In this document: positions 10,113-18,788 of the stretch, piece by piece | Position numbering within the stretch: position 1 is the first letter of the stretch | Layout of the letters: every line of letters starts with the position of its first letter | Source: Bordetella ansorpii | GTDB taxonomy: Bacteria > Pseudomonadota > Gammaproteobacteria > Burkholderiales > Burkholderiaceae_B | Assembly (NCBI RefSeq): GCF_900078315.1 | Contig: NZ_FKBS01000025.1 | Span: 372,001-436,000 of the forward strand | Length of the DNA: 64,000 bases | Reading direction: 5' to 3' | Program-made: the position numbers and the translations under genes | Notes under the pieces: model-generated | What the model was told of the DNA's origin: nothing | The model's input: only the letters and a program-made list of their open reading frames with translations | The model's database searches: none

Positions 10113-10847
10113 ATGGCACGCAGCAGCCGTCCCGCGCGGCGCAGGTCCGGATGGCGCATGGCGACGATGGCCGTCATGGCGATCCTCTCGCTGCTGCTCC
10201 TGTACCAACTGTGGCTGTTCTGCATGGTGGTCTGGTATGCCTACCAGCCTCCCGGCAGCAGCGCGGTGATGCGCGGGGAACTGTCACGGCTGCGCGAGAG
10301 CGACCCCGATTTCAAGCTGAAATACGAATGGGTGCCCTACGACAGGATCAGCGAATCCCTCAAGCGCGCGGTGGTCGCCTCGGAAGACGCCAATTTCGTC
10401 GAGCACGACGGCGTCGAATGGGAAGCCATCCGCAAGGCCTACGAATACAACCAGCGCCAGGAAGAACTGGGGCGTGCCAGGCGCCGCGGCGGCTCGACCA
10501 TCACGCAGCAACTGGCCAAGAACCTGTTCCTGTCCGGCTCGCGGACCTATCTGCGCAAGGGCCAGGAACTGGTGCTGACGTACATGATCGAGCACGTCAT
10601 GCCGAAGCAGCGCATCCTCGAGCTGTACCTGAACGTGGCCGAATGGGGCACGGGCGTGTTCGGCGCCCAGGCGGCGGCGCAGCATTACTACAACACCGGC
10701 GCGAACGGGCTGGGTGCCTACCAGGCCGCGAAATTGGCGGCGATGCTGCCCAATCCCCGTTATTACGACAAACATCGCAGCACCGGCTACCTGAATTCCC
10801 GAGCCTCCACCATTGCCGCGCGCATGCGGCAGGCGGAAATCCCCTGA
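10113..10847 (+). CDS. mtgA: Monofunctional biosynthetic peptidoglycan transglycosylase
   Basis: MtgA polymerises lipid II glycan strands (glycosyltransferase family 51) without a transpeptidase domain. The 244-residue protein has a single N-terminal membrane anchor at about 16-43. Catalytic motif 1 is SEDANFVEHDG (90-100, catalytic Glu91) and motif 2 is RRGGSTITQQLAKNLFLS (124-141). Further motifs are YMIEHVMPKQRILELYLN and EWGTGVFGAQAAAQHYY. The length is typical. It is cotranscribed with aroE. Confidence 0.96.
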   Translation: MARSSRPARRRSGWRMATMAVMAILSLLLLYQLWLFCMVVWYAYQPPGSSAVMRGELSRLRESDPDFKLKYEWVPYDRISESLKRAVVASEDANFVEHDGVEWEAIRKAYEYNQRQEELGRARRRGGSTITQQLAKNLFLSGSRTYLRKGQELVLTYMIEHVMPKQRILELYLNVAEWGTGVFGAQAAAQHYYNTGANGLGAYQAAKLAAMLPNPRYYDKHRSTGYLNSRASTIAARMRQAEIP

Positions 10848-10929
10848 CGAGGGGTCGCCCTGTGGCCGCCGCGGCGCGCAGATTTGTTAAGCTTCACGTT
10901 TAGACGTCCCATCCTGTTCGATCCCCCCA

Positions 10930-12108
10930 ATGCGTACCGCCCGCCGCTATCTGGCACGCGAGATCTATCGTTCCTGCGCAGTGGTCCTGCTGGCCCTGCT
11001 GGGACTGTTCACGTTCTTCGCGCTGGTCGACGATCTGGACAACGTCGGCAAGACCTTCACCATGCTTGCCCTGTTCTACATGCAGGGCCTGGCATTGCCC
11101 ACGCGCCTGTACGACCTGCTGCCCATCGGGCTGCTGATCGGCTCCATCCTGGCGCTGGCGGGCCTGGCGCAGCGCAACGAGCTGGTCATCCTGCGCGTCT
11201 CCGGCGTCAGCGGCATGCGCCTGCTGGGCACGCTGTGGCTGATTACCGTGCCGGTGATGGTGGGCGCGCTGCTGCTGTCCGAATTCGTCACCCCCGAAGC
11301 CGAAATCCGGACCGGCGAAGCCAACCTGATGCTGCGCGGCAAGGCCGGCGGCGGCCGGCTGGCCAGCGGCTACTGGTTCAAGGAACCCACCCGCGAGGGC
11401 GGCACCCGCATCATCAACATCCAGAAGCTGATGGCCAACGGCCAGGTCGGCGATGTGATGCTGTACGAATTCAAGAAAGACCTCGAACTCACCGCCACCT
11501 GGCAGGCCGCCTCCGGCACGCTGGGCAACGGCAGCCTGACACTGACCAACGTCGTGCAGACGCGCATCGACCCCAAGGCGCCCGAAGCCCTGGCCAACGC
11601 CCGCCCGCCCGAGCAGCCGCCCGCGCGGGTCACCAAGCTGCCCGAACTGACGCTGGACACTACCCTCAGCCCCGAACGGCTGCTGGCGCGCGTGCTGACG
11701 CCCGAGCGCATGTCCATCGTCACCCTGCTGGACTACATCGATTACCTGCACAACAACCAGTTGCAGGCCGACCGGCAGATCGTCGCGCTGTGGCGCAAGG
11801 CGGTCTATCCGTTCACGCTGCTGGTCATGATCACTATCGCCGCTCCGATCAGCTTCATGCAGACCCGGCGCGGCGGCGTGGGCGCCAAGGTGTTCATCGG
11901 CATCCTGCTGGGCGTGGGCTTCTTCATGCTCAACCAGTTGGCGCTCAACGTCGGCATGCTCAGCCGCTGGCCGCCCTGGCTGACGGCGCTGGGTCCGAAC
12001 GTGGCCGCCCTGTTGCTGGCCTTCGGCTCCCTTACCTTGATGGAATACCGGCATGTGGTGGGCCGACTGGTCGAACGCCGCTGGCCGTGGAGAAGAGTGC
12101 CCGCATGA
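10930..12108 (+). CDS. lptG: LPS export ABC transporter permease LptG
   Basis: LptG and LptF are the paired permeases of the LptB2FG transporter that extracts lipopolysaccharide from the inner membrane. The 392-residue protein has helices near the N-terminus (about 12-35, 50-80, 95-120), a large periplasmic beta-jellyroll (about 125-290) and C-terminal helices (about 300-385). The motif [16 protein letters not shown] resembles LptG. Unusually, lptF is not next to it; the upstream neighbour is mtgA. The stop overlaps the start of apaH (ATGA). Confidence 0.88.
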   Translation: MRTARRYLAREIYRSCAVVLLALLGLFTFFALVDDLDNVGKTFTMLALFYMQGLALPTRLYDLLPIGLLIGSILALAGLAQRNELVILRVSGVSGMRLLGTLWLITVPVMVGALLLSEFVTPEAEIRTGEANLMLRGKAGGGRLASGYWFKEPTREGGTRIINIQKLMANGQVGDVMLYEFKKDLELTATWQAASGTLGNGSLTLTNVVQTRIDPKAPEALANARPPEQPPARVTKLPELTLDTTLSPERLLARVLTPERMSIVTLLDYIDYLHNNQLQADRQIVALWRKAVYPFTLLVMITIAAPISFMQTRRGGVGAKVFIGILLGVGFFMLNQLALNVGMLSRWPPWLTALGPNVAALLLAFGSLTLMEYRHVVGRLVERRWPWRRVPA

Positions 12109-12938
12109 AAGGCAGCATCTGGATGATTGGCGACGTGCAGGGATGCTGCGAGCCGATGGACGAACTGCTGGCGCACCCGGACCTGGCGGAAGATCCCGAC
12201 GCCCGGTTCTGGTTTGCCGGCGACCTGATCAATCGCGGCCCGCAGTCGCTGGCCTCCCTGCGCCGCATCAAGTCGCTGGAAGACCGCAGCGTCGCGGTGC
12301 TGGGCAACCACGACCTGCACCTGCTGGCCGCGGCGGCGGGCGTGCGCAAGCCGTCCAAGTCGGACACGCTGGACGAGATCCTGAACGCGCCCGACGCCGA
12401 TGAGCTGATCGACTGGCTGCGTTTTCGCCCCCTGGCCCACTTCGAACACGACCACCTGCTGGTGCATGCCGGCGTACTGGCCAAGTGGGACGTGGCCAAG
12501 ACCCTGTCGCTGGCCGCCGAAGTGCAGGAAGCCCTGCGCGGCGACAACTGGCAGAAGTCGCTGCAGAAGATGTACGGCAACGAGCCCGTGGCCTGGAAGG
12601 AATATCACACCGGCGGCAAGCGCCTGCGCGTCATCATCAACGCGCTGACCCGCATCCGGCTGTGCACGCAGCAGGGCCACATGGAATTCGCCACCAAGGT
12701 CGCGCCCGGCGCCTGGCCCAACGGCCTGATTCCCTGGTTCGACGTGCCCAAGCGCGCCACGCGCGACGTCACCGTGGTGTTCGGCCACTGGTCCACCCTG
12801 GGCCTGCTGATGCGCGACGACGTCATCTGCCTGGATTCGGGCTGCATCTGGGGCGGCGCCCTCAGCGCCGTGCGCCTGCAGGACCGCAAGCTGGTGCAGA
12901 TCCGCTGCTCGCAGTTCCGCGACCCGATGGGTAAATAG
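12105..12938 (+). CDS. apaH: Symmetrical bis(5'-nucleosyl)-tetraphosphatase
   Basis: ApaH cleaves Ap4A to two ADP and can decap Np4-capped RNAs. The 277-residue metallophosphatase shows GDVQGC at 9-14 (His of the usual GDxHG is replaced by Gln), [11 protein letters not shown] at 39-49, [10 protein letters not shown] at 66-75, a downstream HAG and the C-terminal FGHWSTLG and DSGCIWGG. The last motifs are ApaH-specific. It is translationally coupled to lptG. The Gln in motif I is a deviation worth noting, although the remaining metal ligands are present. Confidence 0.93.
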   Translation: MKGSIWMIGDVQGCCEPMDELLAHPDLAEDPDARFWFAGDLINRGPQSLASLRRIKSLEDRSVAVLGNHDLHLLAAAAGVRKPSKSDTLDEILNAPDADELIDWLRFRPLAHFEHDHLLVHAGVLAKWDVAKTLSLAAEVQEALRGDNWQKSLQKMYGNEPVAWKEYHTGGKRLRVIINALTRIRLCTQQGHMEFATKVAPGAWPNGLIPWFDVPKRATRDVTVVFGHWSTLGLLMRDDVICLDSGCIWGGALSAVRLQDRKLVQIRCSQFRDPMGK

Positions 12939-12940
12939 AC

Positions 12941-12984
12941 ACAAGGCCGCGGCCCGGTCACGGGCCGCTGGCGCACCGCCTTGT
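12941..12984. terminator. Nested inverted repeat after apaH
   Basis: An inner perfect 8-bp stem (12949-12956 with 12961-12968, loop GTCA) is nested in an outer ACAAGGC/GCCTTGT pair (12941-12947 and 12978-12984). It lies between the convergent apaH and LysR genes and could act on both strands; no long T-run follows. Confidence 0.5.
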
Positions 12985-13018
12985 ATGGCCCGTCCTGCAT
13001 GACACGGCCGCCCACTGC

Positions 13019-13921
13019 CTAATCGCCCACCGCGCCCAGCGGCCCCAGATCCAACCCCGCGAACATGTCCGCCAGCGTCGGCACCGACCGCGCCGGCCAG
13101 ATCGCACTCAGGTCGAAACCGGGCAACCCCTGCCCGTCGCGCACCTCGCAGAACCTCACGCCGCGGAAATCCAGCGCGCGGATCCAACTGGGCAGCAGCG
13201 CCACGCCGCAACCGCCGGCCACGCAGGCCAGCACCGTCAACGTGCGGTTGGCCTCCTGCGCCACCTGCGTCTCCAGGCCAGCCTTTCGCATGGCGTCCAG
13301 GATGCCCGCGTACAGCACCGGCAACTGATTCTGCGGATAGAGCACCAGTCCCGCGCGGGCGATCTGCCCCAGCGATACCTTGCCGTCCGGGCCGGTCTCG
13401 AACTCATCGGGAATCGCCGCCACCAGCCGGTCGCGCAGCAGCAGCCGCTCGCGCATGCGCCCGCCCACGGCCACGGGCGTATGCATCAGTCCGATGTCGA
13501 TCTCGCCCGCCTGCAACGCCTCGGCCTGCTCGGCGTTGCTCATTTCCCGCAGCACGACCTTCACGCCCGGCGCCTGCTTGCGCAACGCCCGCAGCGCGCG
13601 CGGCAGCATCTCGAACAGCGCGGAAGACACCAATCCCACCGTAAGCTGGCCGGCGCTGCCCTGCGCGATCAGCCGCGCGTGGCGCGCAGCGGCGTCGATG
13701 CGCGCCACGCTGACCCGCACGTCTTCCAGTATGGCCAGCGCCGCCGCCGTGGGCTGCGCGCCGCGCCGCGAACGCGCGAACAGGGCAACGCCCAGTTCCT
13801 TTTCCATGCGTACCAATGACTGACTGAGCGCGGGCTGTGCCATGCCCAGCCAGGCCGCCGCGCGGCTGACGCTGCCATGATCCACCACCGCCAGAAAATG
13901 CCGCAGATGCCGGGTTTCCAT
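13019..13921 (-). CDS. LysR-family transcriptional regulator
   Basis: This 300-residue LysR regulator has the N-terminal winged helix-turn-helix (METRHLRHFLAVVDHGSVSR, residues 1-60) followed by a LysR substrate domain. It is divergent from the amidohydrolase-Bug pair, so it most likely controls them in response to an unidentified carboxylate. I chose the METRHL start (13921); longer upstream ORF extension reads through the promoter region. The divergent gap holds a repeated GAAC(C)GATATG motif. Confidence 0.88.
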   Translation of the reverse strand: METRHLRHFLAVVDHGSVSRAAAWLGMAQPALSQSLVRMEKELGVALFARSRRGAQPTAAALAILEDVRVSVARIDAAARHARLIAQGSAGQLTVGLVSSALFEMLPRALRALRKQAPGVKVVLREMSNAEQAEALQAGEIDIGLMHTPVAVGGRMRERLLLRDRLVAAIPDEFETGPDGKVSLGQIARAGLVLYPQNQLPVLYAGILDAMRKAGLETQVAQEANRTLTVLACVAGGCGVALLPSWIRALDFRGVRFCEVRDGQGLPGFDLSAIWPARSVPTLADMFAGLDLGPLGAVGD

Positions 13922-14031
13922 ATTGAACCGATATGAATAAATCAGGCAATAAATATAGAACGATATGGAAAGGCTTCCTAGAATGCCGCCCATAACCACG
14001 GCGCCATGCCGTGCCCAATACGGAGACAGTC
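13922..14031. promoter_or_regulatory. Divergent promoter with repeated GAAC(C)GATATG motif
   Basis: This A+T-rich gap separates the LysR gene and the amidohydrolase operon. The motif GAACCGATATGAA (13925-13937) recurs as GAACGATATGGAA (13958-13970), with the CGATATG cores 32 bp apart, about three helical turns. Such helically phased repeats are expected of a LysR tetramer site. No experimental support. Confidence 0.45.
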
Positions 14032-14862
14032 TTGCCCCAGGCAACCGGCACACGCCCGCCCACCGCGGTCGATACCCACGCGCATGTGTTCGAACACGGC
14101 CTGCCGCTGGCGCGGCAGCGCCGCTACGCGCCCGACTACGACGCCACCCTGGACCAGTACCTGGCGCTGCTGGACGCCAATGGCCTGCGTCACGGCGTGC
14201 TGGTGCAGCCCAGCTTCCTGGGCACCGACAACGGCTACATGGTGCGTGCGCTGGAGCAGGCGGCGGGCCGTCTGCGCGGCGTGGCCGTGGTCGATACGCA
14301 ATTCAGCGAGGATCAATTGCGCGCACTGGCGCAGGCCGGCGTGGTGGGCATGCGCCTGAACCTGATGGGCCTGCCCGATCCCGATTTCGCCCAGCCCGCC
14401 TGGCGCACCCTGCTGGCGCGCGCCAACGCGCTGGGCTGGCACGTGGAAGTGCATGCGCAGGCGGCCCGCCTGCCAGCCCTGCTGCCCGCACTGCTGGAAC
14501 AGGACTGCCGCGTGGTGGTCGACCACTTCGGCCGCCCCGACCGCCTGGACGACCTGCGCCACCTGCTGGCCCATGCCGGCACGGGCCGGGTGTGGGTAAA
14601 GCTGTCGGCGCCCTACCGCAATTGGCCGGACGCCGACAGCCTGACCACCAGCCGCGAGGCCGCGCGCCTGCTGCTGGCGGCCTATGGCGCCGACCGCCTG
14701 ATGTGGGGCAGCGACTGGCCTCACACCGAACACCGCGACCGCGCGGATCATGCCTCCAGCCTGGCTTGGCTGGACGCCTGGCTGGACGACCCCGCCGACC
14801 GGCGTGGCGTGCTGTCCACCACCCCGCTTTCCCTATTCCAATTCCAAGGAGAAGACGCATGA
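14032..14862 (+). CDS. Amidohydrolase 2 family protein (predicted metal-dependent hydrolase)
   Basis: This is a TIM-barrel amidohydrolase of the PF04909 type, 276 residues from the TTG start. Metal-binding DTHAHVF (HxH at 16-18), a strand ending in EVHAQA, VVVDHFGRPD and the C-terminal WGSDWPHTEHRD supply the usual His/Asp ligands. Relatives include lactonases such as 2-pyrone-4,6-dicarboxylate hydrolase; the substrate is not determined. TTG 14032 is preceded at a good distance by GGAGA (14022-14026), while the in-frame GTG 14011 lacks a ribosome site. It overlaps the next gene by ATGA. Confidence 0.8.
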   Translation: MPQATGTRPPTAVDTHAHVFEHGLPLARQRRYAPDYDATLDQYLALLDANGLRHGVLVQPSFLGTDNGYMVRALEQAAGRLRGVAVVDTQFSEDQLRALAQAGVVGMRLNLMGLPDPDFAQPAWRTLLARANALGWHVEVHAQAARLPALLPALLEQDCRVVVDHFGRPDRLDDLRHLLAHAGTGRVWVKLSAPYRNWPDADSLTTSREAARLLLAAYGADRLMWGSDWPHTEHRDRADHASSLAWLDAWLDDPADRRGVLSTTPLSLFQFQGEDA

Positions 14863-15842
14863 AGACCCTGCCCACCCTGAGCCGCCTGGCGTTTGCCGGC
14901 GCGGCGGCGCTGCTGTCGCTGGCGGCGGCCGGCACCGCGGCGGCGGCCTGGCCCGAGCGCCCCATCACCATGGTGGTGACCTACCCTCCCGGCGGCACCG
15001 TGGACGTGGTGGCGCGCCTGATCGGGCCCAAGCTGGCCGACAAGCTGGGCCAGCCCGTGGTGATCGAGAACCGCGGCGGCGCCGGCGGCATGATCGGCGG
15101 CGCCTATGCCGCCAAGGCCAAGCCCGACGGCTACACCCTGATGCTGGACGCCTCCAATCACGCGCAGAATCCGGCGCTGCACGCCAGGATGCAGTTCGAC
15201 ACTCTGGCCGACTTCGCCCCCGTGTCGCTGCTGCTGCGCGTGCCCAACGTGCTGGTGGTCACGCCCTCCTATGGCGTGAAGTCGGTGGCCGACCTGGTTC
15301 GCCTGGGCAAGGACAAGAGCCAGCACGTGTACTTCGCGTCGGCCGGCCCCGGCTCGGCGCAGCACCTGGCCGGCGAACTGTTCAACCTGCTGGCCGGCAC
15401 GCAGCTGGTGCACGTGGCCTACAAGGGCGGTGGCCCCGCCATGGTGGACGTGATGGCGGGCCAGGTGCCGGTGATGTTCGCCAGCCTGGGCTCGTCCTGG
15501 CCGCACATCAAGAACGGCAAACTGCGTGCGGTCGCCGTGGGCGGCACGACGCGCTCGCCGGCCGTGCCCGACCTGCCCACCATCGCCGAATCCGGCGTCC
15601 CAGGCTATGAAAGCTACGAATGGAACGCTGTCTTCGCCCCGGCCGGCACGCCCGCCGCCATCGTCGACCAGGTGTCGAAGGCGCTGGCGCAAGTGCTGAA
15701 GGAACCCGAGGTGGCGCGTACGCTGGCGGGCATCGGCGCCGAGACCATCGGTTCCACGCCCGCCGAACTGGACACCTTCCGCCGCGGCGAACTCGCCAAG
15801 TGGCAGAAGGTGGTGAAGGACGCGAAGATCACCCTGGAGTGA
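14859..15842 (+). CDS. Bug/TctC-family extracytoplasmic solute-binding protein
   Basis: This 327-residue tripartite-tricarboxylate-type receptor has a signal peptide (about 1-29, ending TAAAAWPE). The family signature WPERPITMVVTYPPGG is at 29-44, followed by VVIENRGGAGGMIG. Bug proteins are hugely expanded in Bordetella and relatives and bind carboxylates or nicotinamide-like solutes. No TctA/TctB permease genes are adjacent. It is translationally coupled to the amidohydrolase gene and probably captures that enzyme's substrate. Its TGA abuts the stop codon of the convergent hydrolase gene. Confidence 0.93.
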   Translation: MKTLPTLSRLAFAGAAALLSLAAAGTAAAAWPERPITMVVTYPPGGTVDVVARLIGPKLADKLGQPVVIENRGGAGGMIGGAYAAKAKPDGYTLMLDASNHAQNPALHARMQFDTLADFAPVSLLLRVPNVLVVTPSYGVKSVADLVRLGKDKSQHVYFASAGPGSAQHLAGELFNLLAGTQLVHVAYKGGGPAMVDVMAGQVPVMFASLGSSWPHIKNGKLRAVAVGGTTRSPAVPDLPTIAESGVPGYESYEWNAVFAPAGTPAAIVDQVSKALAQVLKEPEVARTLAGIGAETIGSTPAELDTFRRGELAKWQKVVKDAKITLE

Positions 15843-16496
15843 TCAACCCGCGGTACGCGGCACCGGCGTGTTGAGCAGTTGCTGCTCCCACAGGAACGCG
15901 ATGCCGCTGCCGCCCGCATGCTGCACGATGACCTCGGTCAGTGCAGCCGCGTGCTCGGTGCGGGCCCAGTCACGCTGCCATTCGGACGCCACCGCCAGCC
16001 AGGTCATCATGTTCGCGCCGGCCGCGATCATGCGTTGGATGGCCACCTGGTGGGACTCGACCGACACGCCGCCGGACGCATCGGTCACCACCGTCACGTC
16101 CCAGCCCTCGCCCAGGGCCTGGATGGTGGGCATCGCCACGCACACTTCGGTCCACAGGCCGGCGATGATCAATTGCTTGCGGCCGGTTGCCTTGACCGCG
16201 TCGACCACCACGCGGTCCTCCCAGGTGTTGATGAACGTGCGGTCGATCACCTTCTGGTCGGGAAACACGTCGGTGATCTGCGGGAAGATGAGGCCGCCGC
16301 GCTCGGCGATCACGCTGGTCAGGATGGTGGGCACCCCGAACGCGCGGGCGGCCTTCGCCAGGCCCGTGGCGTTGTTGACCACCATCTGCGGTTCGTGGCT
16401 GTTCAGGTTCGCGAGTTGGTAAGGCTGATGATCGATCAGGACGAGGACCGAGTCTTCGGGGCGTAGAAGCGAATCGAGGCCGTTGCGAAATGCCAT
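15843..16496 (-). CDS. Isochorismatase-fold hydrolase (YcaC-like)
   Basis: This 217-residue cysteine hydrolase is of the isochorismatase superfamily. VLVLIDHQPYQLANLNSHEP (17-36) gives the catalytic Asp22, and GLWTEVCVAMPT (113-124) gives the nucleophile Cys119 after the typical turn. The closest named relative I recognise is YcaC, whose substrate is unknown. It diverges from a LysR gene at 16633, its probable regulator. Its stop directly adjoins the stop of the convergent Bug gene. Confidence 0.85.
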   Translation of the reverse strand: MAFRNGLDSLLRPEDSVLVLIDHQPYQLANLNSHEPQMVVNNATGLAKAARAFGVPTILTSVIAERGGLIFPQITDVFPDQKVIDRTFINTWEDRVVVDAVKATGRKQLIIAGLWTEVCVAMPTIQALGEGWDVTVVTDASGGVSVESHQVAIQRMIAAGANMMTWLAVASEWQRDWARTEHAAALTEVIVQHAGGSGIAFLWEQQLLNTPVPRTAG

Positions 16497-16599
16497 GAAT
16501 ACATCCTTGTGAATGAGGTTTCCAGGAGACCCGCGCCGCTGCGGCGCTGCCTGACAGGATTCTGGCATCGCGATTCGAGCTACGATACTGGCTCCCAAA

Positions 16600-16614
16600 G
16601 CGACACTGTGTCGC
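16600..16614. promoter_or_regulatory. Perfect 15-bp palindrome in the hydrolase/LysR divergent promoter
   Basis: GCGACAC-T-GTGTCGC is a perfect palindrome 18 bases before the LysR start codon. This position is typical for autoregulation and divergent control. It is the only strong symmetry in the 136-base gap. Confidence 0.45.
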
Positions 16615-16632
16615 CAGAACAGGAACGCCAAA

Positions 16633-17523
16633 GTGGACATCGAAGCACTGCGCACCTTCGTGGAAGTGGCCGACGCCGGCGGGGTGTCGCCCGCCGCGCG
16701 CCGGCTGGGCGTGGCCAAGTCCATCGTCAGCCGCCGGCTGTTGCGGCTGGAATCGGAACTGGGCGTTCAACTGCTGGCGCGCACCACCCGCGGCGCGGCG
16801 CTGACCGAAGCCGGAGCCACCTTCCGGGACCATGCGGCCCGGGCATGCGCCGAGATCGACTCGGCCAGGGACGCGGTCATGCCCGCCGGAGAGCTGTGCG
16901 GACGCCTGCGGATCGCCGCGCCGTTGTCGTTCGGACCGACCCATCTGGCCGCCGTGCTCGCGGACATGGCCCGGCGCCATCCGCAATTGCACCTCGATAC
17001 CTCGTACACGGACCGCTTCGTCGATCTGATCGCGGAGGGATACGACTGCGCGATACGGATCGGCTACCTGCCGGACTCCAACCTGCTGGCCAGGCGCGTG
17101 GGACCGCTATACGGGAAGTTCGTGGCCAGCCCGGACTACATCGCGGCGCATGGCGCGCCGCAGACACCGGAAGAGCTCGCGGGCCATCAGGCGCTGATGC
17201 AGGGTACGGAAGCATGGCAATACCTGGATGGCGGCAAGATCCAGACCATCCGTCCGCAGGGACGCTTCAAGGCCGACAACGGCACGGCGCTGGTCACGGC
17301 GGCGGTCGCGGGCCTGGGCATCGCGTGGGCACCCGATGGACTGACCAACGACCATGTGGCCTCGGGCGCGCTGGTGCCGGTGATGACGAACTATCCGCCG
17401 CCGCCAGCCGGCGTCTATGTCGTGCGTCCGCCAGGCCAGCATCCCTCAAGGAAAATACGGGTGCTGACGGAACGGCTGATCGCGTGCTTCGCGCAGGCCG
17501 AGCCCGCGCTGGCGGGCCGTTGA
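16633..17523 (+). CDS. LysR-family transcriptional regulator
   Basis: This 296-residue LysR regulator (GTG start) opens MDIEALRTFVEVADAGGVSP. Its helix-turn-helix lies within 1-60 and the inducer domain at about 88-290 is of the CrgA-like class. It is divergent from the isochorismatase-fold hydrolase gene and probably regulates it. Upstream lies the palindrome at 16600-16614. It ends one base before the plsC stop codon on the opposite strand. Confidence 0.88.
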   Translation: MDIEALRTFVEVADAGGVSPAARRLGVAKSIVSRRLLRLESELGVQLLARTTRGAALTEAGATFRDHAARACAEIDSARDAVMPAGELCGRLRIAAPLSFGPTHLAAVLADMARRHPQLHLDTSYTDRFVDLIAEGYDCAIRIGYLPDSNLLARRVGPLYGKFVASPDYIAAHGAPQTPEELAGHQALMQGTEAWQYLDGGKIQTIRPQGRFKADNGTALVTAAVAGLGIAWAPDGLTNDHVASGALVPVMTNYPPPPAGVYVVRPPGQHPSRKIRVLTERLIACFAQAEPALAGR

Positions 17524-17524
17524 A

Positions 17525-18271
17525 TCAGAGCTGGCCGGCGATGGCGTCGCGCGCCAGGCGCGACAGTTCCAGGCGCGTCGGGGGCTCGCCGTCCTCGCCC
17601 TTGGCGGGCAGTACCGGCAGGAACACCAGCTCGACCGCCAGGCCGGTGGTGCCCAGCACGCGCCACATGTTGGCCACCAGGGTCTCCTCGCCCACGAACG
17701 AGGCGTAGCCGCTGCGCTGGCCGTGATGCAGGAAGCGCATCGCCACGGGCTGGATGGCCACGCCGGCCTGCCGGGCGGGCTCGAACAAGCTGGCGTGGAA
17801 GGGACGCAAGGCGAAACCTTCACTGGTCGTGCCTTCGGGAAACAGGCCGACGGCGTCGCCGCGCTCGAAGCACTTGTGGATGGCCTGGCCCATGTCGTGC
17901 ACCGCATGCCGCTGGTTGCGGTCGATGAACAACGTGCCGGCGCCCTGGGCCAGCCAGCCGACCAGCGGCCAGGAACGGATCTCGGCCTTGGCCACGAACG
18001 AGGTGGCGCGCACGGCGTTGACCACGAAGATGTCGATCCAGGAGACGTGGTTCGCCACCCACAGCACCGCGCCCTTGTAGCGCGGCTCGCCGCGTATGGC
18101 CAGGCGGATGCCGCAGGCGTGCAGCAGGAAGCGCGCCCAGGTGCGGTTCAGCCACAGGCGCACGCGGGCGTCCAGCGGCAACCAGGGATAGACCAGGGTG
18201 ACGCACAACAGGGCGAAGAGGATCAGCGGCAGCACCAGGGCCAGCCGGACGATGAAACGCAGCAGGTTCAA
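17525..18271 (-). CDS. plsC: 1-acyl-sn-glycerol-3-phosphate acyltransferase
   Basis: PlsC acylates lysophosphatidic acid to phosphatidic acid in phospholipid synthesis. The 248-residue protein has N-terminal hydrophobic segments (about 7-30), the catalytic HX4D motif in NHVSWID (74-80, His75/Asp80), and the substrate-binding FPEGTTS at 144-150. It lies 58 bases downstream of ruvX on the same strand. An acyltransferase in another lipid pathway is possible, but the motifs fit PlsC. Confidence 0.88.
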   Translation of the reverse strand: MNLLRFIVRLALVLPLILFALLCVTLVYPWLPLDARVRLWLNRTWARFLLHACGIRLAIRGEPRYKGAVLWVANHVSWIDIFVVNAVRATSFVAKAEIRSWPLVGWLAQGAGTLFIDRNQRHAVHDMGQAIHKCFERGDAVGLFPEGTTSEGFALRPFHASLFEPARQAGVAIQPVAMRFLHHGQRSGYASFVGEETLVANMWRVLGTTGLAVELVFLPVLPAKGEDGEPPTRLELSRLARDAIAGQL

Positions 18272-18329
18272 CGCGTGGTCTCCGGGAACGAGCCCCGGGC
18301 GCCGTACGCGCGGTCAGGGACGGGCAGCA

Positions 18330-18788
18330 TCATACTCGCGAACCGGCGACAGGCGATTCCGCGCTGGGCGAATCGGTGGCCGCGGGCAGCGCGTCCAGGT
18401 AGCGCTGCAGGATGACGGCCGCAGCCACGGCGTCGTCGGGCGCATTCGTGCCCAGCAGTTGCTGGGCCTCCATGCTGGAGCCCCGCTCGTCGACCAGGAC
18501 GACCGGCAGGCCGAAACGGCCATGCAATTGATTGGCGAAGCGCCGGCAGCGTGCGGTGGCCGGCTGCTCGCCGCCGTCGGAGGCCAGCGCCAACCCGACC
18601 ACCACGCGCTGCGGCTGCCATTCGCGCAGCAGTTCCGCGATGCGGCCGAAGCGGGCGTCGCGCGTCTCGGAAAAGAGGATTTCCAGCGGCCGGGCCTGGC
18701 GCGTCAGCGTGTTGCCGATGGCGATGCCCAGCTTTTTCTCGCCGAAGTCGAATCCCAGCAGGGTCTCGTCAGGCATGGCCTGCGTCAC
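18330..18788 (-). CDS. ruvX: Putative Holliday junction resolvase YqgF/RuvX
   Basis: This is an RNase H-fold protein of the YqgF family, implicated in 16S rRNA 5'-end processing and/or junction resolution. The 152-residue protein has LLGFDFGEKKLGIAIG at 10-25 with the first catalytic Asp (Asp14), VVLVDERGSS in the middle and a conserved Asp near APDDAVAA. The C-terminal tail is longer than in E. coli (138 residues). The start overlaps the end of yqgE by about 20 bases; a Met at residue 5 would shorten the overlap. Confidence 0.92.
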   Translation of the reverse strand: MTQAMPDETLLGFDFGEKKLGIAIGNTLTRQARPLEILFSETRDARFGRIAELLREWQPQRVVVGLALASDGGEQPATARCRRFANQLHGRFGLPVVLVDERGSSMEAQQLLGTNAPDDAVAAAVILQRYLDALPAATDSPSAESPVAGSRV

